Notes under the pieces: model-generated
The model's database searches: none
The model's input: only the letters and a program-made list of their open reading frames with translations
Told to the model about the DNA's origin: nothing
From: Verrucomicrobiales bacterium
GTDB taxonomy: Bacteria; Verrucomicrobiota; Verrucomicrobiia; Limisphaerales; UBA1100
DNA: 16,399 nt
Reading direction: 5' to 3'
Assembly (NCBI GenBank): GCA_002718935.1
Contig: PBFV01000007.1
Coordinates: 4,402-20,800 of the forward strand
Program-made: the position numbers and the translations under genes
Shown: positions 7,195 through 14,309 of the stretch, in pieces
Position numbering within the stretch: the first letter of the stretch is position 1
Layout: the number at the start of each line of letters is the position of its first letter

Positions 7195-8097
7195 TCAGCC
7201 AAAATACACCTTCTCCGCCGTGCGGCCTAGGAGCCATTGCTTGTCTTCGGTGCTGAAGAAATCGATGCAATCACGGATGAGGCCGATGGAGGCGGCATAG
7301 GTATTGTCGCCGCCGAGCTGGTACGGGCAATCACTGGCCCACATGAGCCGGTGCGGGCCGAAGGCTTCGTAAAGGGCCTTGATGCGGGGAATCTGCTCAT
7401 CGTAGGGCGGCTGCTTGGCGCCGAAGGCGTATAAGGCGGAAACCTTTACGTGCACATTCGGATGCTTGGCGAGGGCGCAAAGGTCGGCCAGTTCCTTTTC
7501 GTGCTGGGCATCGATTCGGGCACAGTGATCTATGACGACGGGTGTCTCGGGAAACTTTTCACACATCGGGCCGAGGCCCGCGACGAATTGGGGATTGATC
7601 AATGGACACATGGCGATGCGCTGCTCGGCACCGGCGCGCCACATGATTTGCATGGTATCCACCTCCAGCCAGCGTGCGTTGCCTTCCGGCTTAATGCGGT
7701 AACCGGTGATACCGCGGGCGCGATTGGTGCGCATCGCGGTGGGCAGATTGGGCAGGGCGGGATTCAGAGCGCCCACCACGGCGAACACATCCGGATGCGC
7801 GGCGGCGGCGTGGATCATGTAATCGTTATCGTAACCGTAATAGGGCCCATGCGAAATGAGTACGTGGCGGGTGACGCCTTCGGTGTGGCCGAGCTTGATC
7901 AGATCCTCGGCGGTAAAACTACGCGGCTTGAGATCATCGACCGTTACGCCTTCGCGCAGTGGAAACTTCTCCACGTCTGTGGTCCAGATATGGCTATGGG
8001 CATCGATGTGCCCACTGCTGGTTCCGCGCAAGGCCGTGCAGCCGGCCAAGCCGGCGGCGGTGAGGGCAAGGGCTTGGCGGCGGTTAATGGGGTTCAC
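7195..8097 (-). CDS. Amidohydrolase family 2 (metal-dependent TIM-barrel hydrolase), Tat lipoprotein
   Basis: The 300-residue protein begins with GTG. Its N-terminus has a twin arginine (R6-R7) and a perfect lipobox LAGC with C20, so it is probably Tat-exported and lipid-anchored. Metal-ligand motifs of the amidohydrolase_2 family are visible: DAHSHIW (H34, H36), VIDHCAR (H191) and MWASDCPY (D256). Family members include dicarboxylic-acid decarboxylases and lactonases such as those in the 4-sulfomuconolactone and L-fucono-lactone pathways. No substrate can be chosen here, although secreted sugar-lactone hydrolysis would suit the neighbouring exported sugar-oxidoreductase genes. The GTG overlaps by one base the TAG that would end the upstream small gene if its internal stop were absent, which supports this start. 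It is the last gene of the minus-strand run and ends at the 63-bp inverted repeat. Confidence 0.9.
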   Translation of the reverse strand: MNPINRRQALALTAAGLAGCTALRGTSSGHIDAHSHIWTTDVEKFPLREGVTVDDLKPRSFTAEDLIKLGHTEGVTRHVLISHGPYYGYDNDYMIHAAAAHPDVFAVVGALNPALPNLPTAMRTNRARGITGYRIKPEGNARWLEVDTMQIMWRAGAEQRIAMCPLINPQFVAGLGPMCEKFPETPVVIDHCARIDAQHEKELADLCALAKHPNVHVKVSALYAFGAKQPPYDEQIPRIKALYEAFGPHRLMWASDCPYQLGGDNTYAASIGLIRDCIDFFSTEDKQWLLGRTAEKVYFG

Positions 8098-8363
8098 TAT
8101 TTCTTGTCCGGGGCGGGTTCCACGTAGTTATCGTTGATGACCTGCAGGGTTTAGGAATGGAACACCTCTTGATCTCCCGCCACGGTCACACTGGACGTGG
8201 GTGCCGGCAGTTTTTTGCGAAGGATTCCGTTTTCGGGAAACTTGAGCGCCTTCGTGCGCGCGGGGGGGAAGGCAACGGCGGTGGTCTGGGCTGTGGAATT
8301 GGTGGATGGCGTCACCTCGCATCTCAGCGCCAAGCCAATCATCAAGAGCAATGCAAGCTTCAC
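8097..8363 (-). pseudogene. Small signal-peptide protein gene interrupted by an in-frame TAA
   Basis: A GTG at 8363 opens a frame with a hydrophobic signal segment (MKLALLLMIGLALRC) and a short, Pro/Lys-containing mature part. It stops at a TAA at 8151-8153 after 70 codons. The same frame then continues for 17 sense codons (TLQVINDNYVEPAPDKK) to a TAG at 8097-8099, whose last base is the first base of the GTG that starts the amidohydrolase. Such an exact TAGTG junction is expected for an intact operon gene of 88 codons, so the TAA is best read as a nonsense mutation or a base-call error. Alternatively the 70-aa product is real and the tail is chance. LALRC could be a weak lipobox. I do not recognise the family. 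An AAAGG stretch lies just upstream of the GTG. Confidence 0.6.
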
Positions 8364-8394
8364 GCCTTTAAGCTAGTCAGGCACCGGTGAATTG

Positions 8395-8417
8395 TCAAAG
8401 CCTTCGGCGGCTTTTGA
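8395..8417 (-). terminator. Weak hairpin after the Sel1 lipoprotein gene
   Basis: TCAAAGCC and GGCTTTTGA form a stem of about eight pairs with one bulged base around a six-base loop. It starts 6 bp beyond the lipoprotein stop codon. Only a very short T stretch follows on the minus strand, so any termination would be partial. It may equally be an attenuating or RNA-processing hairpin between operon genes. Confidence 0.35.
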
Positions 8418-8422
8418 ACTGG

Positions 8423-9328
8423 CTACGGGGACTTTTGTTTCCGGACGTAATCGCCGGTGCGGGTCTGGGCTTCCTGCACTTGTGCGGGGTTCATGTGCCG
8501 GATGAGGTCGGCCCGCGCCTTTTTGGCGCCTTCATGGTTTTTAAAGCTGGCTATATTTAGCCACTTGTAGCCTTCAATGACGTCCTGATCAATTCCTTCG
8601 CCCCGGGCCAACCGGACGCCAATCTGGTGTTGCGCATCCACCACACCATTTTCAGCGGCGCGCAGGAACCAATTGCTCGCTTCCTTTTCATCGGCCGGCA
8701 CGCCTTGGCCCACCACATACAGGTAGGCCAGATAATATTGTGCTTGGGCGTACTGCTGTTCCGCTGCCTTGGTGTACCATTGGGCGGCGAGCACAAAACT
8801 TTGTGGGACGCCGCGGCCGTTGGAGTATAACACACCCATCATCATTTGGGCCTGCGCCAAACCCTGGTCGGCGGCTTTCTTGAGCCACGCGGCAGCCATG
8901 GCATCATTACGCTGGATGCCGTCGCCCGCGTAGTACATGTAGCCGATTTGATACTGGGCCTGTGGCAGGTTTTGGTTGGCGGCCTGTTGGTACAAGGCCA
9001 CCGCATCAGTGAGCCGCCCCTCCGCTTCGGCCTTGAGGGCGTTATTAAAATCATTCGCTGCCTGGGCGCCAACGACTGGCGGGTTAACTGGAGGGACAGG
9101 CGGGGTCACAACAGTGTTGGTGCCGGCGGGCGGGGGAGTCACCACAGTGTTCGTGTTGGTCACCGGGGTGGGCGGCGGGGTGATGACGGTGTTCGTCTTG
9201 GCCGGCTGCATGATGACCGGCGGCTGGGGCTTGGGGCCGCCGCCCGGTAACCACGAAGGTTTGCTAATGCCGCAGCCGACGGCCAACAAAACCGGCAGGG
9301 CGCCGGCCCAAAAAAATCGCTGCCTCAT
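8423..9328 (-). CDS. Sel1-repeat (SLR/TPR-like) lipoprotein with Pro/Thr-rich linker
   Basis: The protein is 301 residues from the ATG at 9328; a GTG directly before it would add one Met. The N-terminus is a lipoprotein signal (hydrophobic stretch ending AVGC, C19). Residues about 28-87 are a low-complexity Pro/Thr linker with three copies of TNTV(V/I)TPP. From about residue 95 to 270 there are roughly five Sel1-type helical repeats, seen as AQYQIGYMYYAGDGI, AQMMMGVLYSNGRGV and AQYYLAYLYVVGQGV. Sel1 repeats mediate protein-protein contacts. A membrane-anchored scaffold in the periplasm, held away from the lipid by the linker, is the likely arrangement. Partners are unknown. It lies 43 bp after the Doc-family gene, in the same direction. 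Confidence 0.88.
   Translation of the reverse strand: MRQRFFWAGALPVLLAVGCGISKPSWLPGGGPKPQPPVIMQPAKTNTVITPPPTPVTNTNTVVTPPPAGTNTVVTPPVPPVNPPVVGAQAANDFNNALKAEAEGRLTDAVALYQQAANQNLPQAQYQIGYMYYAGDGIQRNDAMAAAWLKKAADQGLAQAQMMMGVLYSNGRGVPQSFVLAAQWYTKAAEQQYAQAQYYLAYLYVVGQGVPADEKEASNWFLRAAENGVVDAQHQIGVRLARGEGIDQDVIEGYKWLNIASFKNHEGAKKARADLIRHMNPAQVQEAQTRTGDYVRKQKSP
9098..9196 (-). repeat. Degenerate tandem repeat encoding TNTVVTPP linker
   Basis: Inside the Sel1 lipoprotein gene, three copies of an eight-codon unit (TNTV[V/I]TPP at residues 45-52, 59-66 and 70-77) are separated by short Pro-rich spacers. The DNA copies are similar enough to suggest duplication and are a likely site of length variation. 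Confidence 0.7.
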
Positions 9329-9371
9329 CACGCCGGAAGATACACAGTTTCACGCATCGCCACAAGCCTGT

Positions 9372-9785
9372 TTAATCGTTGGTCAAGGATTCCAGCCACA
9401 AGGCCGTGCGGTCGATTACGGTTGAGGCGCTGTCCTGACTGGAGGCGATATCCACCACGAACTGGTACGCATCCTCCTCCGGCAACCGCCCTGGATTCAG
9501 GCCGTTCCACACCAGAAATGTCAGCGCCACCGCCAGCCCTGTGCGCTTGTTGCCGTCGTTGAAAATATGCCCCTTGGTGATGTGATACAAATAGGCGGCC
9601 GCCTGATGATGCATAGTGGGGTACATTTTTTGGCCAAACATCTCGTTGGCATGAATGCCGTCCACAAAGCTCAGGGTGCAGCCTTCGCGCAGGTTGTTTT
9701 TGCCCAGCGGCTCCAAACCGCCGGCCTTGCGCCAGCACATGCGGTTGATCACGAGGATCATGCGTTTGTTGACGTACAGGATCAT
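9372..9785 (-). CDS. Doc/Fic-family protein (death-on-curing-like)
   Basis: The 137-residue protein carries the Fic-fold active-site motif HIFNDGNKRTG at residues 73-83 (H73, D77, N79, K80, R81). The Asp in the motif, the size and the preceding YPTMHHQAAAYLYHITKGH helix place it in the Doc branch. Phage P1 Doc phosphorylates EF-Tu, while other Fic proteins AMPylate targets; which reaction applies here is not known. The ATG overlaps the TGA of the zinc-ribbon gene (ATGA), so translation is coupled to it. No small antitoxin gene of the Phd type is adjacent on either side. I also see no clear inhibitory S/TxxxE(G/N) helix in the protein. It may therefore be a domesticated housekeeping Doc protein rather than half of a toxin-antitoxin pair. 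Confidence 0.88.
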   Translation of the reverse strand: MILYVNKRMILVINRMCWRKAGGLEPLGKNNLREGCTLSFVDGIHANEMFGQKMYPTMHHQAAAYLYHITKGHIFNDGNKRTGLAVALTFLVWNGLNPGRLPEEDAYQFVVDIASSQDSASTVIDRTALWLESLTND

Positions 9786-10183
9786 TGGCCAAGCCGAATG
9801 AAGAGGTTGAGGTTGCCGCGGATGAGCATCTGCGTGGCGCGCAGGGCGCTCATTTCACCCTGATCCAGCCACACGCCGTGACAGCCTGGGCAGCGGTCGA
9901 TCCAGGTTTGGCTGATTTGATGCGGCGCCATGGTTTCGCCGCAACCGGGGCAGGCCGGTTTAAATTCCTGTTCCACCTTCGGCAGGTTGTCGATTTCATC
10001 CTCATTCAGCTGCACGACCATGAAATCTTCCACTAACTCAATCAGCTCGCCGAGTTCGCCTTTGTCAAAATACACGCCGTGGCATTGCGGGCAGACATCC
10101 ACCGTTTCACCGGCATAATCCGTAGCCACTAACGATGGCACTTCTTCACAGCGCGGGCAGTGGCGTTGGCGATCGGCGGGCAC
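9782..10183 (-). CDS. Double zinc-ribbon (zf-TFIIB type) protein
   Basis: The 133-residue protein starts with GTG 2 bp after the stop of the Sel1-repeat gene. It has two zinc ribbons of the zf-TFIIB family: C9-x2-C12 with C31-x2-C34, and C78-x2-C81 with C98-x2-C101. Each is followed by the same HGV(Y/W)(F/L)D(K/Q)GE element, so the two halves are internal duplicates. They are joined by an acidic segment (about 43-73). There is no signal peptide, so it is cytoplasmic. Function is unknown; zinc-dependent nucleic-acid or protein binding is a family-level guess. It is coupled by a 4-bp overlap to the Doc-family gene downstream. Confidence 0.85.
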   Translation of the reverse strand: MPADRQRHCPRCEEVPSLVATDYAGETVDVCPQCHGVYFDKGELGELIELVEDFMVVQLNEDEIDNLPKVEQEFKPACPGCGETMAPHQISQTWIDRCPGCHGVWLDQGEMSALRATQMLIRGNLNLFIRLGQ

Positions 10184-10185
10184 GA

Positions 10186-10572
10186 TTATTCTTCACGCTC
10201 GAAATTGGCCTCGCCCATTTCGGCGCGGAGCGTTTCGAGGTCGGCTTCGGAAAGTTGCCGGGCCACGGCATCAAGGTTTTTGCCGGCCTTGCGATCGCCT
10301 TGATTGGCCGCCTGGAAGAACAGGCGATAGGCTTGTTTGCTGTCCTGCTCCACGCCGTCGCCGGTGTAATAACGGGCGCCCATGTTGTTTTGGGCGAGCA
10401 TATGGCCGGCAGTGGCGGCTTTTTCAAGCCACTCCACAGCGATGTCGTCATCGAGATCCACCTCCATGCCGAGCGCGTGGCGCCAGCCCATTTCGTACTG
10501 GGCCTCCACGTCGCCGGTCTCGGCCTTGGCCTCCAGTTCCTCGAGGTTGAAGGGCGCTTCGGTTTCGTCCAT
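10186..10572 (-). CDS. Small cytoplasmic Sel1-repeat protein
   Basis: This 128-residue acidic protein has no signal peptide. It contains about two or three Sel1 repeats, visible as AQYEMGWRHALGMEVDLDD and AQNNMGARYYTGDGVEQDS, followed by a charged helix. Its ATG shares one base with the TAA of the upstream oxidoreductase gene (TAATG), so the start is well supported and translation is probably coupled. It is related in fold, though not in localisation, to the larger Sel1 lipoprotein three genes downstream. A protein-protein adaptor role is inferred; the partner is unknown. Confidence 0.87.
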   Translation of the reverse strand: MDETEAPFNLEELEAKAETGDVEAQYEMGWRHALGMEVDLDDDIAVEWLEKAATAGHMLAQNNMGARYYTGDGVEQDSKQAYRLFFQAANQGDRKAGKNLDAVARQLSEADLETLRAEMGEANFEREE

Positions 10573-11984
10573 TAGACTTTTTCGGGCACCACGAAGGGTT
10601 TGCGGTAAGGGCGGCCGAGCAGGGCGTTGGCGCCTTCGTCGGTGAAGCGTTCACTGGCGGGATCAAACTCGAGCTGTTTGCCGACTTGATACTGGGTGTC
10701 CTCCAGTTTCATGCCGATGCCGCGCAGGTTGTCGTTAAGCGCTTCGAAGCCCGCGCTGATGGTCGGGCTGTCATGGAATTTGCGCGACTTGAGGTCAAAG
10801 GCTTCCTCCTGACCGGTGCGATAGCTGATGTTGCCGAGGTGGCACAGGGCGCTGGAGTAATGGCCCTCCAGTACGTCGGCGTTGAGGTGATCGCGCCGCC
10901 GGCTGCGGACGCAATCGACGAAGTTGCCAAACGGCCCGCCCGGCTGCACTTCGCCGCCGAGGTTTTCCAGCCCAACGGCTTTGCCGCCGTTCTTCGGATA
11001 AAAACGGCCCCCGGTGATTTTGCCTTCGGTGGTGTAGTATTCGTTTTTCACCACGCGCGGGATGCCGTGTTTGCCAACAAGGCCACGCGTCTCGAAAAGC
11101 AGCACGGCGTCGTCGTATTCGTAAACCGCCATCTGTGTGTTGGGGGTTTGGCCCTGATCCTCGTAACCGAACCGGCCGCCGATGCTCCACACGCTCTTGG
11201 GCATGGTGGCACCTTTGATGGCCCAGCGAGCGACATCCATCTCGTGCACACCCTGATTGCCGGTGTCGCCGTTGCCGGTGTCCCAAAACCAATGCCAGTT
11301 ATAGTGCACCAGATTACCGTGGTAAGGCTGCTCGGGTGCGGGTCCGAGCCACAGGTCAAAGTCCAATCCGTTCGGCGGTGGGCCGGCATTCTTTGTGCCG
11401 ATGCTCCAGCGGGGTTTGCAGCAGTAACCCTTGCTCACCAAAAGCTTGCCGTATTTGCCCGAGTGCACGGCGGCAATCTCCCGCGCGCGGCCGCCGCTGC
11501 TGCGCTGCTGCGTGCCGTGTTGCACGATGCGGTCGTACTTCTCGGCGGCCTCCACGAGCTTGCGGCCTTCGTACACGTTGTGGGAAATGGGTTTCTCGAT
11601 GTAGGCATCCTTGCCGGCCTGACAGGCCCAGATGCCGATCAGCGAATGCCAATGATTGGTGGTGGCCACGGATACCGCGTCGAGATTCTTGTCCGCCAAT
11701 GCTTTGCGGATATCCTGCACGCACTTTGGCCGGCTGCCTTGGCGGCCTTCGATATGGCGGGCGCGGCCCTCGAAGAGGCGGCTGTCCGGATCGATCAGGT
11801 GCGAGACCTCGACATTTTTCATGCCGAGATACGCACCGATATGGCTGCCACCGCGGCCGTTGATCCCGGCCACGCCAATGCGTACGCGGTCATTCGCGCC
11901 GAACACGCGCGAGGGCACGAAGTTGATCGCCAACGCCGAGGCGGCGGCGGATTTGAGGAAGGTGCGACGTGTGGTTTGTTTCAT
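10572..11984 (-). CDS. Tat-exported Gfo/Idh/MocA family oxidoreductase
   Basis: The protein is 470 residues from the ATG at 11984. Longer in-frame starts exist, but only this one has a Shine-Dalgarno-like AAGGA at suitable spacing and puts the Tat signal (TTRRTFLKSAAASALA) at the N-terminus. A Rossmann segment (VRIGVAGINGRGG) and the family EKP motif (E130-K131-P132 in YIEKPIS) are present. The long form with WHWFWDTGNGDTGNQGVHEMD is the subtype very common in Planctomycetota and Verrucomicrobiota, often in many paralogues per genome. It probably acts on sugars in the periplasm with a tightly bound NAD(P). The substrate is unknown. It is 66 bp downstream of dtd and overlaps the following Sel1 gene by one base. 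Confidence 0.93.
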   Translation of the reverse strand: MKQTTRRTFLKSAAASALAINFVPSRVFGANDRVRIGVAGINGRGGSHIGAYLGMKNVEVSHLIDPDSRLFEGRARHIEGRQGSRPKCVQDIRKALADKNLDAVSVATTNHWHSLIGIWACQAGKDAYIEKPISHNVYEGRKLVEAAEKYDRIVQHGTQQRSSGGRAREIAAVHSGKYGKLLVSKGYCCKPRWSIGTKNAGPPPNGLDFDLWLGPAPEQPYHGNLVHYNWHWFWDTGNGDTGNQGVHEMDVARWAIKGATMPKSVWSIGGRFGYEDQGQTPNTQMAVYEYDDAVLLFETRGLVGKHGIPRVVKNEYYTTEGKITGGRFYPKNGGKAVGLENLGGEVQPGGPFGNFVDCVRSRRRDHLNADVLEGHYSSALCHLGNISYRTGQEEAFDLKSRKFHDSPTISAGFEALNDNLRGIGMKLEDTQYQVGKQLEFDPASERFTDEGANALLGRPYRKPFVVPEKV

Positions 11985-11989
11985 GGCGA

Positions 11990-11994
11990 TCCTT
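11990..11994 (-). promoter_or_regulatory. Ribosome-binding site of the Gfo/Idh/MocA gene
   Basis: AAGGA on the minus strand ends five bases before the ATG at 11984. It is one of the few clear Shine-Dalgarno-like sites in the window and decides the start of this gene over longer in-frame options. Confidence 0.6.
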
Positions 11995-12050
11995 GTTTGC
12001 GTTGTCAAACGATGGCCTAAGTGTGGCAGCGCGCCGGGTGCGGGCAAGCT

Positions 12051-12497
12051 TCATTTGTCCCGACTATCCATCACAAACGTGACCGGCCCATCATTGGTCA
12101 ACTTGACGTTCATCATCGCGCCGAATTCGCCGGTCTCTACCGGCACTTCGAGGCCGCGCAGTTGGGTGCAAAAATATTCGTACAACCGCTCGCCTTCCGC
12201 CGGAGGTGCCGCGCTGGTGAAGCTGGGTCGGCGGCCTTTGCGCCAGTCACCGGCGAGAGTGAATTGGCTGATCACCAGTGCCGCGCCGTTCACGTCACGA
12301 ATGGATTGATTCATCTTGCCGTCCGCATCATTAAAAATCCGGAAGCCCGCGACGCGGTCGGCGAGGAAGTCCGCATCGGCTTCCGTGTCGCCCTGCGCCA
12401 CACCCAGCTGGATGACCAGTCCGGTGCGGATCTCGCCGGTCACGCGATCATCCACGGTCACCCGGCCTTCGCTGGCGCGTTGAAGGACGGCGATCAT
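12051..12497 (-). CDS. dtd: D-aminoacyl-tRNA deacylase
   Basis: The 148-residue protein matches DTD along its full usual length (about 145 aa). It hydrolyses D-amino acids, and also glycine mischarged on tRNA-Ala, from tRNAs in the cytoplasm. Diagnostic motifs are SQFTL at 77-81, followed by GDWRKGRRPSF, and NDGPVTF at 135-141, which holds the Gly-cisPro pair that gates chirality across the dimer. The ATG shares one base with the TGA of the upstream TIM-barrel gene (TGATG). A start six codons earlier is possible but would extend past the conserved N-terminus (MIAVLQRAS). Being a housekeeping gene between two Tat-exported enzymes, it probably shares their transcript rather than their function. 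Confidence 0.95.
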   Translation of the reverse strand: MIAVLQRASEGRVTVDDRVTGEIRTGLVIQLGVAQGDTEADADFLADRVAGFRIFNDADGKMNQSIRDVNGAALVISQFTLAGDWRKGRRPSFTSAAPPAEGERLYEYFCTQLRGLEVPVETGEFGAMMNVKLTNDGPVTFVMDSRDK

Positions 12498-13378
12498 CAG
12501 CTCCAGCCCAGCCAACGCTTGAGGGTGGCGGAGTCCCGCTTGATGGCGGCGATTTGGTTGGGCACGTTTTCCTTAGTGAACGGCTTCAGGTATTCCACGT
12601 GCAAATTGATGGGGCCGGTGAAGCTGCTCCGAATCAGTTGCGCGGGGTATTTTTTATCCACAATCCCCTCGGCCAAGGCACAGTTTTCCCGTTTGTTTTT
12701 CGTCCAACGAAAATCCTTCACGTACAGCGCACCGATGCGCGGGCGGAGCAGATTGGCGTGCAGCGGCCAGGCACGCGTACCTTCGGCCGTGGCGTGGCTC
12801 ATGTCGAAGCCCACCGACAAATGTGCCGGATCGTGCGCCTTGAACAGTTCATGCAAATCCCACAGCGGCGCGCCGACGTAGTTGCTACCGGAATGGTTTT
12901 GATAGATGGCTTGCAGGCCGAGTTCCTTGTTGAGTGCCACAAGGTTTTTGAGCACGGGGCGCAGCTCGTTCATTTGGCCGACGATTGGTTTCTTGAGATC
13001 GTACTTGTGATAGCCCATGCGGTAGCGCTTGATGCCGAGCTTGGCGGCAACCTGCAGTTGCTGGATATTCAACTTGTCGTCGGCGTTGTTGATGCCCGAG
13101 GCCATGATGGTCATTTCAAGCCGACGCTTTTTCAGCGCTTCCATCATCTTGGGGAGTTCGTCCGGCACTTGTTCCGGGGTGATTTGGCCGCCCGGACGAA
13201 TCGTGCCCTCGATCCCGTCGAATCCCAACTCAGCGATCAGGTCCGCCAAGTCATCATAGCTCAACATTTGCAACGGCTTGGAAAACACGCAGTATGGATT
13301 GCGCTGTTTGCCACGGGATTCGGCGTTCAGTATCGGAGCGGCCAGGGCAGTCGTGGTCAAAAATTGCCGACGGTTCAT
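12497..13378 (-). CDS. Tat-exported sugar phosphate isomerase/epimerase-like TIM-barrel protein
   Basis: The 293-residue protein starts with a Tat signal ([15 protein letters not shown]3-R4). The rest fits the AP-endonuclease-2/xylose-isomerase-like TIM barrel: [14 protein letters not shown] early, then [25 protein letters not shown] and LHVEYLKPF along successive strands. Family members isomerise or epimerise sugars with a divalent metal. The strand that normally ends in ENH here reads YQNH (Q160 where Glu is usual), so the metal site is altered unless this subfamily uses Gln. It is the first gene of the minus-strand run and overlaps dtd by one base. The 85-bp gap to the divergent PEP-hydrolase gene must hold its promoter, but I cannot identify one. 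Confidence 0.87.
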   Translation of the reverse strand: MNRRQFLTTTALAAPILNAESRGKQRNPYCVFSKPLQMLSYDDLADLIAELGFDGIEGTIRPGGQITPEQVPDELPKMMEALKKRRLEMTIMASGINNADDKLNIQQLQVAAKLGIKRYRMGYHKYDLKKPIVGQMNELRPVLKNLVALNKELGLQAIYQNHSGSNYVGAPLWDLHELFKAHDPAHLSVGFDMSHATAEGTRAWPLHANLLRPRIGALYVKDFRWTKNKRENCALAEGIVDKKYPAQLIRSSFTGPINLHVEYLKPFTKENVPNQIAAIKRDSATLKRWLGWS

Positions 13379-13463
13379 GGGCCGAGTGTGCCGTGTTCAG
13401 AGTGGGGCGGCAATGGTTTTGCGCCGTTGCCAATTTGCTGGATCGTCGGTATCCCTTTCGCGC

Positions 13464-14309
13464 ATGAGCAACACGGACAATTCGCGTGAAAGCATTTTAA
13501 AACGATTGCGAGCCAAGTTGGCGGCCGGTCAACCGATTATCGGCGGCGGTGCCGGCACGGGGATTTCTGCCAAATGCGAGGAAGCCGGCGGCATTGATCT
13601 GATCGTGATTTACAACTCCGGCCGCTATCGGATGGCCGGCCGGGGCTCTCTCAGCGGCCTAATGGCTTATGGTAATGCCAATGAAATTGTCGTCGAGATG
13701 GCTCATGAAGTGCTGACGGCCGTGGAGCACACGCCGGTGCTGGCCGGCGTAAACGGCACCGATCCGTTCATGCTGCGCGATTATTTTCTGCGCCAATTGA
13801 AGGACATGGGCTTTGCGGGCATACAAAATTTTCCGACCGTCGGCCTTTTCGACGGCAAGATGCGCACTAATCTTGAGGAGACTGGCATGGGGTATGGGCT
13901 CGAGGTGGATCTGGTGGCAGCGGCGCGCGATTTGGATTTGCTCACCACCCCATACGTTTTCAATACCGACGAAGCCGAGCGCATGACGCGGGCCGGTGCG
14001 GATATCATCGTGGCCCACATGGGGCTCACGACCAAAGGCAATATCGGCGCCGAGACCGCCATGACTCTGGACGATGCCGTGCGGGAGGTGAGTGCCATCA
14101 CCGCCGCCGCCAAAGCGTTGCGTGAAGAGGTGCTGGTTATTTGCCACGGGGGCCCGATCGCTGAACCGGAGAACGCGCGGTTCATCATCGAGCAATGCCC
14201 CGGCGTGGATGGGTTTTACGGCGCGAGCTCCATGGAGCGGCTGCCAGTGGAAAAGGCGCTGGCTGAGCAGGTGCAAAAGTTTTGTGAAATTCAATTGCCC
14301 GGAGAATGA
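13464..14309 (+). CDS. Phosphoenolpyruvate hydrolase-family TIM-barrel protein (Tm-1 C-terminal-like)
   Basis: The protein is 281 residues from the ATG at 13464. Further upstream starts in the frame lie inside the divergent gene and add unrelated sequence. The PEP_hydrolase/TIM-barrel family is indicated by [16 protein letters not shown] (residues 25-40), [40 protein letters not shown] and [13 protein letters not shown]. The true substrate of most members is unknown. In plants the same domain forms the C-terminal half of Tm-1, whose N-terminal half corresponds to the next gene. The stop overlaps the next ATG (ATGA), so the two subunits are translationally coupled and likely form a complex. 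No clear Shine-Dalgarno sequence precedes the ATG. Confidence 0.9.
   Translation: MSNTDNSRESILKRLRAKLAAGQPIIGGGAGTGISAKCEEAGGIDLIVIYNSGRYRMAGRGSLSGLMAYGNANEIVVEMAHEVLTAVEHTPVLAGVNGTDPFMLRDYFLRQLKDMGFAGIQNFPTVGLFDGKMRTNLEETGMGYGLEVDLVAAARDLDLLTTPYVFNTDEAERMTRAGADIIVAHMGLTTKGNIGAETAMTLDDAVREVSAITAAAKALREEVLVICHGGPIAEPENARFIIEQCPGVDGFYGASSMERLPVEKALAEQVQKFCEIQLPGE

Noticed and set aside
7450..8127. A 225-codon + strand open frame opposite the amidohydrolase
   Set aside because: The minus strand encodes a complete amidohydrolase with all metal motifs; the + frame is compositionally biased and unrecognisable.
9372..9785. Complete toxin-antitoxin locus around the Doc-family gene
   Set aside because: No Phd-like or other small DNA-binding antitoxin gene adjoins it; the neighbours are a zinc-ribbon protein and a Sel1 lipoprotein.
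12003..12008. Perfect TTGACA on the minus strand upstream of the Gfo/Idh/MocA gene
   Set aside because: A -10 box at normal spacing would fall at or inside the coding start; no TATAAT-like hexamer fits, so a promoter is not supported.
10686..12020. A 444-codon open frame on the + strand opposite the Gfo/Idh/MocA gene
   Set aside because: It is an antisense shadow of a clearly recognised gene in GC-rich DNA, with no recognisable domain of its own.
13278..13463. N-terminal extension of the PEP-hydrolase-family gene by 62 codons
   Set aside because: The added sequence lies largely inside the divergent TIM-barrel gene and does not resemble the family; the ATG at 13464 precedes the conserved region closely.
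13379..13463. GGCAA/TTGCC inverted repeat in the divergent intergenic region
   Set aside because: Only five paired bases separated by 13; not enough to call an operator.
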